From Planotetraspora thailandica (GTDB lineage Bacteria; Actinomycetota; Actinomycetes; Streptosporangiales; Streptosporangiaceae), in assembly GCF_016863335.1 (NCBI RefSeq), contig NZ_BOOR01000061.1, forward strand, positions 1 through 64,000: 64,000 nt of DNA. The letters are read 5' to 3'. Below, piece by piece: positions 26,860 through 35,785 of the stretch. Positions within the stretch are counted from its first letter, which is position 1. Every line of letters starts with the position of its first letter. The position numbers were made by a program, and so were the translations under genes. The notes below the pieces were generated by a model, which saw only the letters and a program-made list of their open reading frames with translations, had not been told where the DNA came from and searched no databases.

Positions 26860-27612
26860 ATGTCCGGCCACTCCAAATGGGCGACGACGAAGCACAAGAA
26901 GGCGGCGCTCGACTCCAAGCGCGGCAAGCTCTTCGCCAAGCTCATCAAGAACATCGAGGTCGCGGCCAGGACCGGCGGCCCCGATCCGGACGGCAACCCG
27001 ACGCTGTACGACGCCATCACCAAGGCGCGGAAGAACTCCGTCCCCATCGACAACATCGAGCGGGCGCGCAAGCGGGGTGGCGGCCTTGAGGCCGGCGGCG
27101 CCGACTGGCAGACCATCATGTACGAGGGCTACGCCCCGGGTGGCGTCGCCATCCTGATCGAGTGCCTGACCGACAACCGCAACCGGGCGGCCTCGGAGGT
27201 GCGCGTCGCGCTCACGCGCAACGGCGGCTCCCTCGCCGACCCCGGGTCGGTGTCGTACATGTTCAACCGCAAGGGCGTCGTCATCGTGCCCAAGGCCGAG
27301 CTGAGTGAGGACGACGTGCTCATGGCCGTCCTCGACGCCGGTGCCGAGGAGGTCAACGACCTCGGCGACAACTTCGAGGTCGTCTCCGAGGCCTCCGACC
27401 TGATCCCGGTGCGCAAGGCGCTGCAGGACGCGGGTATCGACTACGAGTCGGCCGAGGCGAGCTTCATGGCCACGATGAACGTCCCGCTCGACGAGGAGGG
27501 CGCCCGCAAGGTCTTCCGCCTCATCGACGCGCTCGAGGACAGCGACGATGTCCAGAACGTCTGGGGCAACTTCGACGTCAGCGACGAGGTCATGGAGAAG
27601 CTCGACCTCTGA
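26860..27612 (+). CDS. yebC: YebC/PmpR-family protein
   Basis: A 250-residue three-domain YebC protein, starting [22 protein letters not shown], with the family blocks [23 protein letters not shown] and [14 protein letters not shown]. Members are annotated as transcription regulators, but recent work on the family points to ribosome-associated help with difficult (for example proline-rich) peptide synthesis. The gene belongs to the conserved pdxT-YebC-ruvCAB order. Confidence 0.95.
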   Translation: MSGHSKWATTKHKKAALDSKRGKLFAKLIKNIEVAARTGGPDPDGNPTLYDAITKARKNSVPIDNIERARKRGGGLEAGGADWQTIMYEGYAPGGVAILIECLTDNRNRAASEVRVALTRNGGSLADPGSVSYMFNRKGVVIVPKAELSEDDVLMAVLDAGAEEVNDLGDNFEVVSEASDLIPVRKALQDAGIDYESAEASFMATMNVPLDEEGARKVFRLIDALEDSDDVQNVWGNFDVSDEVMEKLDL

Positions 27613-27676
27613 GGCCCGCGGCGGGGCCAGGCAAGGGGCCAGGCAAAACGGCTCGCATCGGTTGCCACGGTTCGCC

Positions 27677-27682
27677 TATTTT
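27677..27682 (+). promoter_or_regulatory. Leaderless -10 box TATTTT of the Eis-like gene
   Basis: TATTTT-N7-GTG, with no Shine-Dalgarno before the GTG at 27690. The box supports GTG 27690 over the TTG at 27681, which overlaps the hexamer. Confidence 0.45.
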
Positions 27683-27689
27683 GTCGCCC

Positions 27690-28856
27690 GTGGACATTCG
27701 TGATCTGACGGCCGACGACCTCGACGCCGTGCTCGACAACCGCAAGCGCGCCTTCGGCCCGATCTCCGCCGCGAACGTTGAGACGTGGCGGAAGATGGTC
27801 CTCCCCATGCTGCCCGAGGGCCGCTTTCTCGGCCTGTTCGACGGCACGCGGCTGGTCGGGACGGCCCGGATCAATCCGTACACCCAGTGGTGGCACGGGC
27901 GGCCGGTTCCGATGGGCGGCGTGGCCAGCGTGACCGTGGCTCCGGAGGACCGGGGCCGCGGCGCGGGCCGCGCACTCATGGCGGCGGCGATCGACCGGTG
28001 CGCCGATCTGGGAGAGGCCGTCTCGGCGCTCTACCCGGCCACCACGCCGCTCTACCGCAGCATGGGCTGGGAGCACGCCGGGGCGCAGACGACGGCGACG
28101 CTGCCCACCGAGGCGCTCCGCGGTCTGGGTGACGGCCCCGCCAGGAGCGTGAAGCTGCGGCGCATGGGCCCGGACGACGCCCCGGACCTCATGAAGGTGA
28201 TCGAGCGCGTCCACGCGTCCAGCCGCGCCTCGGGCCCGATCGGCTGGGACGAGCGGCTCTGGCGGCTGTGGCTCGATGACGACGACGACTTCTGCTACCT
28301 GGCGGACGACGGATTCGTGATCTACCGCTGGGACGACGGCGACATCGAGGTGGACAACCTGATCGCCGGGTCCGAGGCCACGGCCCGCGCCCTGTGGTCG
28401 CTCGTCGGCACCGCCTCGTCCATCGCGACGTCCGTCAAGGCCTGTCTGGAGCCCCGCGACCCGGTTTTGTGGATGCTGCGGGAGCGGTCGCGCGACCAGA
28501 TCAAGCAGAACCGCTGGATGTTCCGCGTGATCGACCTGCCCGCCGCCGTCGGGCGACGCGGCTACCCCGCCGGTGTGTCGATCGACGTGGCCGTCGAGGT
28601 CGACGACCCGCAGCGGCCGTCCAACACGGGCACCTGGCGCATCCAGGTCTCCTCGGGGTCGGGTACGGCCACCGCCGCACATGCGGAGACCGGGTCCGTG
28701 TCGCGCCTCAAGATCGGCGGCCTGTCGGCGTTGTACGCCGGGGTTCCCACGGCCACGCTGCGCCGCGCGGGACTGCTCACGGAAGGCTCGCCGGAGGCCG
28801 ACGACGCCCTCGACGCGGCGTTCGGCTGCGACGCCTACATGGTCGACTACTTCTGA
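27690..28856 (+). CDS. Eis-family GNAT N-acetyltransferase
   Basis: A 388-residue Eis-type acetyltransferase: N-terminal GNAT domain with the acetyl-CoA loop VAPEDRGRGAGRAL, a second GNAT-like domain (from about residue 150), and an SCP2-like C-terminal domain. The last residue is Phe (MVDYF), as in mycobacterial Eis, where the C-terminal carboxylate acts as general base; a Tyr in PLYRSMGW fits the general acid. Eis proteins acetylate amines including aminoglycosides and protein lysines. The natural substrate here is unknown. The gene interrupts the usual YebC-ruvC adjacency. Confidence 0.87.
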   Translation: MDIRDLTADDLDAVLDNRKRAFGPISAANVETWRKMVLPMLPEGRFLGLFDGTRLVGTARINPYTQWWHGRPVPMGGVASVTVAPEDRGRGAGRALMAAAIDRCADLGEAVSALYPATTPLYRSMGWEHAGAQTTATLPTEALRGLGDGPARSVKLRRMGPDDAPDLMKVIERVHASSRASGPIGWDERLWRLWLDDDDDFCYLADDGFVIYRWDDGDIEVDNLIAGSEATARALWSLVGTASSIATSVKACLEPRDPVLWMLRERSRDQIKQNRWMFRVIDLPAAVGRRGYPAGVSIDVAVEVDDPQRPSNTGTWRIQVSSGSGTATAAHAETGSVSRLKIGGLSALYAGVPTATLRRAGLLTEGSPEADDALDAAFGCDAYMVDYF

Positions 28857-28972
28857 TCGCACCCGAACCTCGCCGTAGCGGTGGCAGGGCCGCCGGATCA
28901 CGGTAGAGTTCAGGACCGAACAGGTGTTCGGCGGCAGGAACGGGCCGCCAGCGGACCAGGGGAGGCCTGCCG

Positions 28973-29587
28973 GTGCGGATGCCCGAGTTGCGCGTGCTGG
29001 GCGTCGATCCCGGGCTGACGCGATGCGGCCTCGGGGCCGTGAAGGGACGCCCCGGAGCTCCCCTCGACCTGGTGGCCGTCGGCGTGGTCCGCACGCCTCC
29101 CGACGACGACATCGGCGCCCGCCTGGTGGTGATCGAGGCCGAGATCGAGCGATGGCTCGACGAAATCAAGCCGGACGCCGTCGCCGTCGAGCGTGTCTTC
29201 GCCCAGCACAACGTCCGCACGGTCATGGGCACGGCCCAGGCGTCGGCCGTCGCCATCGTGTGCGCCGCACGCCGGGGGCTGCCCGTCGCCCTGCACACCC
29301 CCAGCGAGGTCAAAGCCTCCATCACGGGGAACGGCAACGCCGACAAGAAGCAGGTGGGCACCATGGTCACGCGGCTGCTGCGGCTGGACGCCATGCCGAA
29401 ACCCGCCGACGCCGCCGACGCGCTGGCGCTGGCGATCTGCCACGTCTGGCGGGGCGGCGTGCAGAACCGGCTGGCCGAGGCGCTGGCGGCCCGGTCACGG
29501 GGAGGCGCCTCACCCGCGGTCACGCTCGCCTCCGGCTACCGGCATACGCCCAGCGGGCGCCGTACAGACGACCGGCCGGCCACGTGA
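28973..29587 (+). CDS. ruvC: Holliday junction resolvase RuvC
   Basis: A 204-residue endonuclease of the RNase H fold that cuts Holliday junctions. The acidic site is Asp12 ([10 protein letters not shown]), Glu73 (VAVERVF), Asp146 and Asp149 (DAADAL). The C-terminal 35 residues are a non-conserved basic tail. GTG start with a GGGGAGG ribosome site 7 bases upstream. First gene of ruvCAB. Confidence 0.97.
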   Translation: MRMPELRVLGVDPGLTRCGLGAVKGRPGAPLDLVAVGVVRTPPDDDIGARLVVIEAEIERWLDEIKPDAVAVERVFAQHNVRTVMGTAQASAVAIVCAARRGLPVALHTPSEVKASITGNGNADKKQVGTMVTRLLRLDAMPKPADAADALALAICHVWRGGVQNRLAEALAARSRGGASPAVTLASGYRHTPSGRRTDDRPAT

Positions 29588-29714
29588 CCCGCTTCGCCGT
29601 CGGGCGGACGTTGTCGGCGGCCTCTGGTACTACTGGGGTCGGCGTGGAGGCCGGGCTCGCTGCACAGGAACGCTGGACGGCAGGCCGGGAGAGGTCAGGG
29701 ATGGGGGCGGGGCA

Positions 29715-30335
29715 GTGATCGCATCCGTGGCGGGAGAGGTGACCGCCATCGGGCCGGACGCCGCCGTGATCGAGGTCGGCGGAGTCGGGGTGCTGGTGCA
29801 CTGCACCCCCGGCACGCTCGCCACCCTCAGGGTGGGTGAGCCGGCCAGGCTCGCGACCGCCCTCGTCGTGCGCGAGGAGTCCCTCACCCTGTACGGCTTC
29901 GCCACCGACGACGAGCGCGCCGTCTTCGAGCTGCTGCAGACGGCGAGCGGAGTGGGTCCGCGCATCGCCCTGGCCATGCTGGCCGTGCACACGCCCAACG
30001 CGTTGCGGGTGGCCGTGGCGGCCGCCGATCTGAAGGCGCTGACCATGGTGCCCGGCATCGGGCAGAAGGGCGCCCAGCGCATCGTGCTCGAGCTCAAGGA
30101 CAAGCTCGGCACCCCCGATGAAGCCGTCAACGCGGCCCTGAACGGCGGCGGGCGCGCTCCGGCATGGCGTGAGCAGGTCCACACCGGCCTGGTCGGCCTC
30201 GGCTATTCCGCGAAGGACGCCGACGAGGCGGTGGCCGCGGTGGCCTCCGAGGCCGATGCGGAGCTCGCCGCCGGCCGGTCCCTCCAGGTCGCCGCGCTGC
30301 TCAAGTCGGCACTGCGCGCGCTGAGTGTGCGATGA
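29715..30335 (+). CDS. ruvA: Holliday junction branch migration protein RuvA
   Basis: A 206-residue junction-binding protein: N-terminal OB domain, helix-hairpin-helix motifs (ASGVGPRIALAMLA and VPGIGQKGAQRIVLELKDK), and the C-terminal RuvB-contact domain after an acidic linker. It is placed 127 bases after ruvC. The GTG at 29715 gives the standard length (VIASVAGEVTAI); longer frames lack conservation. Confidence 0.97.
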   Translation: MIASVAGEVTAIGPDAAVIEVGGVGVLVHCTPGTLATLRVGEPARLATALVVREESLTLYGFATDDERAVFELLQTASGVGPRIALAMLAVHTPNALRVAVAAADLKALTMVPGIGQKGAQRIVLELKDKLGTPDEAVNAALNGGGRAPAWREQVHTGLVGLGYSAKDADEAVAAVASEADAELAAGRSLQVAALLKSALRALSVR

Positions 30336-30396
30336 GAGCCGGTGGCGCGATGGACGTTCACCTGCATGGCCCGAGCCGTGACGCGGGGGAGGGCGC

Positions 30397-31446
30397 ATGA
30401 GCGGCGGCCGCGACCTCGTGTCCCCCGAGCCGGACAACGACGAGTACGCGATCGAGGCCGCGCTGCGGCCCAAGCGGCTCGACGAGTTCATCGGGCAGGC
30501 CCGGGTGCGCGAGCAGCTGTCACTCGTGCTGGAGAGCGCGATGCGGCGCAACCGGCCGCCCGACCACGTGCTGATGAGCGGCGGCCCCGGCCTCGGCAAG
30601 ACCACGCTCGCGATGATCATCGCGGCGGAGCTGGGGATGCCGCTGCGGGTCACGTCCGGCCCCGCGCTGGAGCGCGCCGGCGATCTGGCCGCGATCCTGT
30701 CGACCCTCTCCGAGGGGGAGGTGCTGTTCATCGACGAGATCCACCGCATGGCCCGTCCGGCGGAGGAGATGCTCTATCTCGCGATGGAGGACTTCCGGGT
30801 CGACATCGTGGTCGGCAAGGGCCCGGGTGCGACCTCGATCCCCCTGGACATCGCGCCGTTCACCCTGGTGGGGGCGACGACCAGGGCGGGGCTCCTGCCC
30901 GCGCCGCTTCGCGACAGGTTCGGCTTCACCGCCCACATGGACTTCTACGAGGCGGCCGAGCTGGAGCAGGTGCTCACCCGGTCGGCCCGCCTGCTGTCGG
31001 TCGACCTGCCCCCTGAGGGCGCCCACGAGATCGCGCGGCGCTCCCGTGGCACGCCGCGAATCGCCAACCGCCTGCTCAGGAGGGTCCGCGACTTCTCCGA
31101 GGTGCGAGCGGACGGTCTGGTCACCAGGGAGATCGCCTCTGCCGCGCTGAACCTGTACGAGGTCGACGGCGAAGGGCTCGACCGGCTCGACCGGGCGGTC
31201 CTCGGCGTTCTGCTGCGCAAGTTCGGCGGAGGCCCCGTCGGTCTTTCCACCCTCGCCGTCGCCGTGGGGGAGGAGCCCGAGACCGTCGAGGTCGTGGCCG
31301 AGCCCTTCCTCGTACGGCAGGGGCTGATCGCCCGGACTCCGCGGGGACGGGTGGCGACGGCGTCGGCCTGGGCGCATCTGGGCCTGACACCGCCTCCTGA
31401 CGCGTTCGGCGCATCGGTGCTGCCGAGCCTGTTCGACGAGGCATGA
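30397..31446 (+). CDS. ruvB: Holliday junction branch migration helicase RuvB
   Basis: A 349-residue AAA+ motor. Walker A is GGPGLGKTT near 65, Walker B LFIDEIHR near 110, sensor 1 LVGATTRAG, and the arginine finger region LRDRFGF. The C-terminal winged helix follows. 61 bases separate it from ruvA; together they drive branch migration for RuvC. Confidence 0.98.
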   Translation: MSGGRDLVSPEPDNDEYAIEAALRPKRLDEFIGQARVREQLSLVLESAMRRNRPPDHVLMSGGPGLGKTTLAMIIAAELGMPLRVTSGPALERAGDLAAILSTLSEGEVLFIDEIHRMARPAEEMLYLAMEDFRVDIVVGKGPGATSIPLDIAPFTLVGATTRAGLLPAPLRDRFGFTAHMDFYEAAELEQVLTRSARLLSVDLPPEGAHEIARRSRGTPRIANRLLRRVRDFSEVRADGLVTREIASAALNLYEVDGEGLDRLDRAVLGVLLRKFGGGPVGLSTLAVAVGEEPETVEVVAEPFLVRQGLIARTPRGRVATASAWAHLGLTPPPDAFGASVLPSLFDEA

Positions 31447-31759
31447 CGGGCTGTGACCACGAATGGCCGGCGGCAGCATTGTGGGCGAGAAGAACGAGAC
31501 GGTAAAGACGAGACGAAATCCCATCAAACGGTGGCTGATGATGCTCGTGGGATCACAAATCGGTTTCGAAGACTATGAACTAGGAACTTTCCCGCGAGCT
31601 AGAACGTGGCTTCGTTGCCGGGCTTCTATGGGCTCGCATACACTGCGTGGCTTGACTGGCCGCTTACGCTGACTTGTTCGTCGTGACGGCGGCCGCGTGC
31701 CAACGCGCATCAAATTTCCGGCGTAAGGCCGGTTCACCATGTAACGGAAGGGTGGACCC
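31447..31759. other. AT-richer unexplained gap between ruvB and yajC
   Basis: A 313-base stretch clearly lower in GC than its neighbours. A 69-codon frame (31463-31672) exists, but has poor third-position GC and no recognisable protein, so I do not call it. No tRNA or hairpin terminator with a T tract was found. It may hold the yajC-secDF promoter, an unrecognised RNA, or imported DNA. Confidence 0.35.
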
Positions 31760-32134
31760 GTGGGTAACAGCCCGCTTTCCACGTTCGTGCTGCTGATCTT
31801 GCTCGTGGGAGTGTTCTACTTCCTCCTGATCCGGCCGCAGCGCAAGCGGCAGCAGGAGCAGGTCCAGATGCAGAACACGCTGGCCCCCGGTGCTCGGATC
31901 ATGACGACGACCGGCCTGTTCGCGACCGTCGCGCGCATCGAGGACGACGACGTCATCCTGGAGATCGCCCCCGGAGTCGAGACCACATGGCTCAAGGCGG
32001 CGATCGGCCGTGTGGTCACTCCCGTCGAGGGAACCTCTGATGCTGAGGCGGACCAGCCCGTGACCGACACGACGGAGAAGACCGACACGGCCGACACGGC
32101 GAACGGTGATGACTCAAGTACCAAGCAGTCCTGA
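31760..32134 (+). CDS. yajC: Preprotein translocase subunit YajC
   Basis: A 124-residue inner-membrane protein with one helix (about residues 6-24, STFVLLILLVGVFYFLLIRPQRKR) and a cytoplasmic domain with the conserved MQNTLAPGARIMTTTGLFATV. The tail is acidic and Thr/Asp-rich. It associates with SecDF. GTG start with GGAAGGG ahead. First gene of yajC-secD-secF. Confidence 0.93.
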   Translation: MGNSPLSTFVLLILLVGVFYFLLIRPQRKRQQEQVQMQNTLAPGARIMTTTGLFATVARIEDDDVILEIAPGVETTWLKAAIGRVVTPVEGTSDAEADQPVTDTTEKTDTADTANGDDSSTKQS

Positions 32135-32176
32135 GTAGGCTGATCGCACACCCTTTGACGAAAGAACAGACCACCA

Positions 32177-33940
32177 GTGGCCCCACCGACAAACAGCCAG
32201 ATAAAGCCGGGACGCACACTCCTGGTGCTCCTGGCGATCATCCTCGCCATGGGCGCGACGATCGCCCTGCAGAAGGCGTTCGTTCCTAAGTTCGGCCTTG
32301 ACCTGGCCGGCGGGACCACGGTGACGCTGTCGCCGGTTCTCCTCGACGGCAAGCCGCCACCATCGGAAAGCATCGATCAGGCCGTCAACATCATCCGGGC
32401 GCGCGTGAACGGCAACGGTATCGCCGACGCCCAGGTCGCGCGGGCGAACGACAACATCGTGATCCAGATCCCGGGAGTCGGCCAGCAAGAGGCGCTCGGG
32501 CTCGTCTCCACCACCGCCGAGCTGCGGATGCGCCAGGTGCTCGCGGTGGCCGCGTCGACCAACCAGCCGGTTCAGATGCCGACGACGGCTCCGACGCCCA
32601 CCGGTTCGGGTGCTCCAAGCGCCACGCCGGGCAGCTCGACCGGGTCGACCTCGTCTCCGAGCGCGACCGCCACGCCCGCGGGCAGGGCGCTGTCCTCGGC
32701 GCTGACGGCTCCGACGCCGACGCCCACCGGGTCGGCGGACGGCAAGAACGCCAAGGGCGGCAAGAAGGACGCGGCGAACGCGGACGCGAAGGCCAGCCCG
32801 GCCCCGACGGCCGAGCCCAGCGCTCCCGTCGACAACGACCCGCTGGCCGGCCAGGACACGAGCGGCATCGACCCGGCACTGCTGACCCAGTTCCGCGACA
32901 TCGACTGCACCGCCAAGAACAGGGGCCAGGGCCTCCCGGACGACCCGAACAAGCAGATCGTCGCCTGCAGCGACGACGGCTCGGCTCGCTACATCTTGGA
33001 CAAGGCGGCCGTCCAGGGCACCGAGATCAGCGGCGCCCAGTCCGGCACCGACTCCACGACCGGCGAGTGGATCGTCAACATCACGTTCAAGTCCAAGGGC
33101 GCGACGCAGTTCGCCGACATCACCCGGCGGATCACGACCCTTCCGGCGCCGCGCAACCAGCTGGCGAACGTGCTCGACGGCCTTGTGATCGTCGCCCCGA
33201 CGATCGAAGAGGCCATCCCCGGTGGAAGCGCCCGAATCTCCGGCAACTTCACCCAGGTGACCGCCACCGCCCTCGCCGACCAGCTCAAATACGGCGCGCT
33301 GCCGCTGAAGTTCAAGCAGAGCCAGGTCACGTCGGTCTCCTCGACGCTGGGACAGGACCAGCTGCGTGGCGGCCTGATCTCGGGCGGCATCGGCCTGCTG
33401 GTGGTCGTGATCTACCTGCTGCTCTACTACCGCGGCCTCGGCCTGATCGGTGTGGCGAGCCTCGGGGTGGCCACGGTCGTCACCTACTCCACGGTGGTGC
33501 TCCTCAGCCACAACGCGGGATTCCGGTTGTCGCTGCCGCACATCATCGGCCTCGTGGTGTCGATCGGCATCACGGCCGACTCGTTCATCGTGTACTTCGA
33601 ACGAATACGTGACGAGATCAAGGAAGGCCACCGCACGCTGCGGTCGGCCGTCGAGGTCGCCTGGCAGCGTGCCCGCCGGACGATCCTGGTGGCTGACGCG
33701 GTCATGTTCATCGCCGCGATCGTGCTCTACGCCCTCGCGGTCGGCGACGTCGCCGGATTCGCGTTCGCGATGGGCCTGACGACGGTGATCGACATTGTGG
33801 TCGTCTTCCTCTTCACCAAGCCGCTGATGTCGCTGGCGGCCCGGATGCGGTTCTTCTCCAAGGGCCATAAGTTGTCCGGACTCGACGCGGAGCGCATGGG
33901 CCGTACGCGCCCTGCCGAGCAGACCCTGCAGGAGGCATGA
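32177..33940 (+). CDS. secD: Protein translocase subunit SecD
   Basis: A 587-residue RND-type membrane protein that uses the proton gradient to assist export. TM1 is at 14-32, a large periplasm-side P1 domain follows, then five helices from about 390. The P1 domain holds a long Pro/Thr/Ser/Ala/Lys-rich insert (about residues 128-225), unstructured by composition and common in actinobacterial SecD. ATG of secF overlaps its TGA. Confidence 0.96.
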   Translation: MAPPTNSQIKPGRTLLVLLAIILAMGATIALQKAFVPKFGLDLAGGTTVTLSPVLLDGKPPPSESIDQAVNIIRARVNGNGIADAQVARANDNIVIQIPGVGQQEALGLVSTTAELRMRQVLAVAASTNQPVQMPTTAPTPTGSGAPSATPGSSTGSTSSPSATATPAGRALSSALTAPTPTPTGSADGKNAKGGKKDAANADAKASPAPTAEPSAPVDNDPLAGQDTSGIDPALLTQFRDIDCTAKNRGQGLPDDPNKQIVACSDDGSARYILDKAAVQGTEISGAQSGTDSTTGEWIVNITFKSKGATQFADITRRITTLPAPRNQLANVLDGLVIVAPTIEEAIPGGSARISGNFTQVTATALADQLKYGALPLKFKQSQVTSVSSTLGQDQLRGGLISGGIGLLVVVIYLLLYYRGLGLIGVASLGVATVVTYSTVVLLSHNAGFRLSLPHIIGLVVSIGITADSFIVYFERIRDEIKEGHRTLRSAVEVAWQRARRTILVADAVMFIAAIVLYALAVGDVAGFAFAMGLTTVIDIVVVFLFTKPLMSLAARMRFFSKGHKLSGLDAERMGRTRPAEQTLQEA

Positions 33941-35016
33941 TGCCTGGTGTTATCAGCCGCCTGTACCGCGGCGACATCAACATCGACTTCGTCGGCAAGC
34001 GCAAGATCTGGTATGCGCTGTCGGCCTTCCTGCTGATCTTCTCGATCATCGGGCTCATCATTCACGGCCTCAACCTCGGCGTGGAGTTCAAGGGCGGGTC
34101 GGTCTTCGACTTCGCCCGGACGCCCGGGTCGAGCGTGGAGCAGGTCCGGGACACCGTTACGGGAGCCGGCCCGCACCAGGTGATCGTGCAAGAGGCCGGG
34201 GACAAGAACTGGCGGGTCACCACGGAGAGCCTCGACGGCGCCGAAGTGACGAAGGTCCAGCAGGCGCTGTCCAAGCAGTTCGGCGTGCAGGAGAACCAGG
34301 TCAGCTCGCAGGTCATCGGAGCGACGTGGGGCGGTGAGGTCTCCCAGAAGGCCTGGATCGGCCTCGTGGTCTTCATGATCTTGATCATGTTGTACCTCTC
34401 GGTCGCCTTCGAGTGGCGGATGGCGCTGGCCGCCGTCGTCGCGCTGGTACACGACCTGGTGATTACCGCAGGCATCTACGCGTGGTCCGGGTTCGAGGTC
34501 ACGCCGGCGACGATGCTCGGCTTCCTGACGATCCTCGGTTATTCGCTGTACGACGCCGTGGTCGTCTTCGACATGATCAAGGAAGTCACCGGCAAGCTGG
34601 GCTCGTCGGCGAGGATGACCTACACCGAGGCCGCGAACAACGCGCTCAGCCACACCCTGATCCGGTCGCTGAACACCTCGCTCGTCGCGATCCTGCCGGT
34701 GGCGGCGATCCTGTTCATCGGCACCACGCTGCTCGGAGCGGGCACGCTGAAGGACCTGTCGCTGGCGTTGTTCGTCGGCATGATCGTCGGCACCTACTCC
34801 TCCCTGTGCGTCGCCACGCCGATCCTGGTGACGCTGAAGGAGCGGGAGCCGAAGTGGCAGGCCCTGGCCAAGCGGGTGGCCGCGCGGCAGGCCTCGGTGG
34901 CCAAGGCGGCGGCCGCAGAGGCGGTTGCCGCGGGCGACGGCGCCTCGGCCAAGGAGCCGGTCACGGCCGGAACGCAGAACACCGCCCAGGCGGACGGCAA
35001 GCGCAAGAAGCGCTAG
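33937..35016 (+). CDS. secF: Protein translocase subunit SecF
   Basis: A 359-residue six-helix partner of SecD. The N-terminal YRGDINIDFVGKRK, the GVEFKGGSVFDF segment and the second half with LGYSLYDAVVVFDMIKE are typical. The C-terminal 60 residues are a charged, Ala-rich tail. It starts inside the secD stop codon (ATGATG, the second ATG being equally possible). A hairpin terminator follows at 35037. Confidence 0.96.
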   Translation: MMPGVISRLYRGDINIDFVGKRKIWYALSAFLLIFSIIGLIIHGLNLGVEFKGGSVFDFARTPGSSVEQVRDTVTGAGPHQVIVQEAGDKNWRVTTESLDGAEVTKVQQALSKQFGVQENQVSSQVIGATWGGEVSQKAWIGLVVFMILIMLYLSVAFEWRMALAAVVALVHDLVITAGIYAWSGFEVTPATMLGFLTILGYSLYDAVVVFDMIKEVTGKLGSSARMTYTEAANNALSHTLIRSLNTSLVAILPVAAILFIGTTLLGAGTLKDLSLALFVGMIVGTYSSLCVATPILVTLKEREPKWQALAKRVAARQASVAKAAAAEAVAAGDGASAKEPVTAGTQNTAQADGKRKKR

Positions 35017-35036
35017 CCGTCCCGGGTTCGTCCGTC

Positions 35037-35078
35037 CACGAAGCCCCCGCCACCCGCAAGGGTCGCGGGGGCTTCGTG
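35037..35078 (+). terminator. Terminator hairpin after secF
   Basis: CACGAAGCCCCCGC (35037-35050) pairs perfectly with GCGGGGGCTTCGTG (35065-35078). No long T tract follows. It separates yajC-secDF from apt, which has its own leaderless-type promoter. Confidence 0.75.
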
Positions 35079-35147
35079 ATCTCTCCCTCGGCCGTGATGG
35101 CGCACGAGAGCGCTCGGCCGTACGAAAGGGTTTCGCCCGCGGTGCTC

Positions 35148-35153
35148 TAGGGT
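35148..35153 (+). promoter_or_regulatory. Leaderless -10 box TAGGGT of apt
   Basis: TAGGGT-N7-GTG before the apt start at 35161, with no ribosome site. The hexamer and the 7-base gap are the same as at the MarR gene at 25709. Confidence 0.5.
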
Positions 35154-35160
35154 TGGCGTC

Positions 35161-35667
35161 GTGACTGACTGGAGCACGCTGATCAGAGACGTCCCGGACT
35201 ACCCGAAGCCGGGGATCCTGTTCAAGGACATCACGCCCCTCCTCGCCGATCATGCGGCGTTCACGCAGGTGGTCGACGAGCTGGCTGATGGCCTGGTGTT
35301 CGACAAGGTGGTCGGCATCGAGGCACGCGGGTTCATCCTGGCCGCGCCCGTCGCCTACCACAGCGGCGCGGGGTTCGTGCCGGTGCGCAAGAAGGGCAAG
35401 CTGCCCGCCGCGACGCTGGAGGAGTCCTACGAGCTCGAGTACGGCTCGGCCACCATCGAGGTGCACGCCGACGCATTCACGCCGGGCGACCGGGTGCTGA
35501 TTGTGGACGACGTACTGGCCACCGGCGGGACGGCTGAGGCCACCGTGGCACTGATCAGGCGAGCCGGGGCGGAGATCGCCGCCGTCTCGTTCCTCATGGA
35601 ACTGTCCTTCCTGTCGGGCAGGGACAGGCTGCAGGGCCTGGAGATCCGGACCCTTCTCACCGTCTGA
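35161..35667 (+). CDS. apt: Adenine phosphoribosyltransferase
   Basis: A 168-residue purine-salvage enzyme making AMP from adenine and PRPP. The PRPP loop is VLIVDDVLATGGTA at 112-125; the N-terminal DVPDYPKPGILFKDITPLL and the GIEARGFILAAPVA loop are typical. It stands just before relA, an order conserved in actinobacteria. Confidence 0.96.
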   Translation: MTDWSTLIRDVPDYPKPGILFKDITPLLADHAAFTQVVDELADGLVFDKVVGIEARGFILAAPVAYHSGAGFVPVRKKGKLPAATLEESYELEYGSATIEVHADAFTPGDRVLIVDDVLATGGTAEATVALIRRAGAEIAAVSFLMELSFLSGRDRLQGLEIRTLLTV

Positions 35668-35785
35668 CCGTACGGGGACGATGAGGCTTGCGGGGGCGGC
35701 GGTTCCGCGGGCACGACGTCTCGGAGGAGAGTGCTGTGGCGGCACGGATACACTGAGGGATCTGGACTCGACGTAAGGAGTCTGT

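Noticed and set aside
31463-31672. A 69-residue gene between ruvB and yajC
   Set aside because: Third-position GC is unlike real genes here, no ribosome site, no recognisable family.
32560-32850. SecD insert as a separate or frameshifted domain
   Set aside because: The Pro/Thr/Ser/Ala-rich stretch stays in frame and similar linkers are common in actinobacterial SecD.
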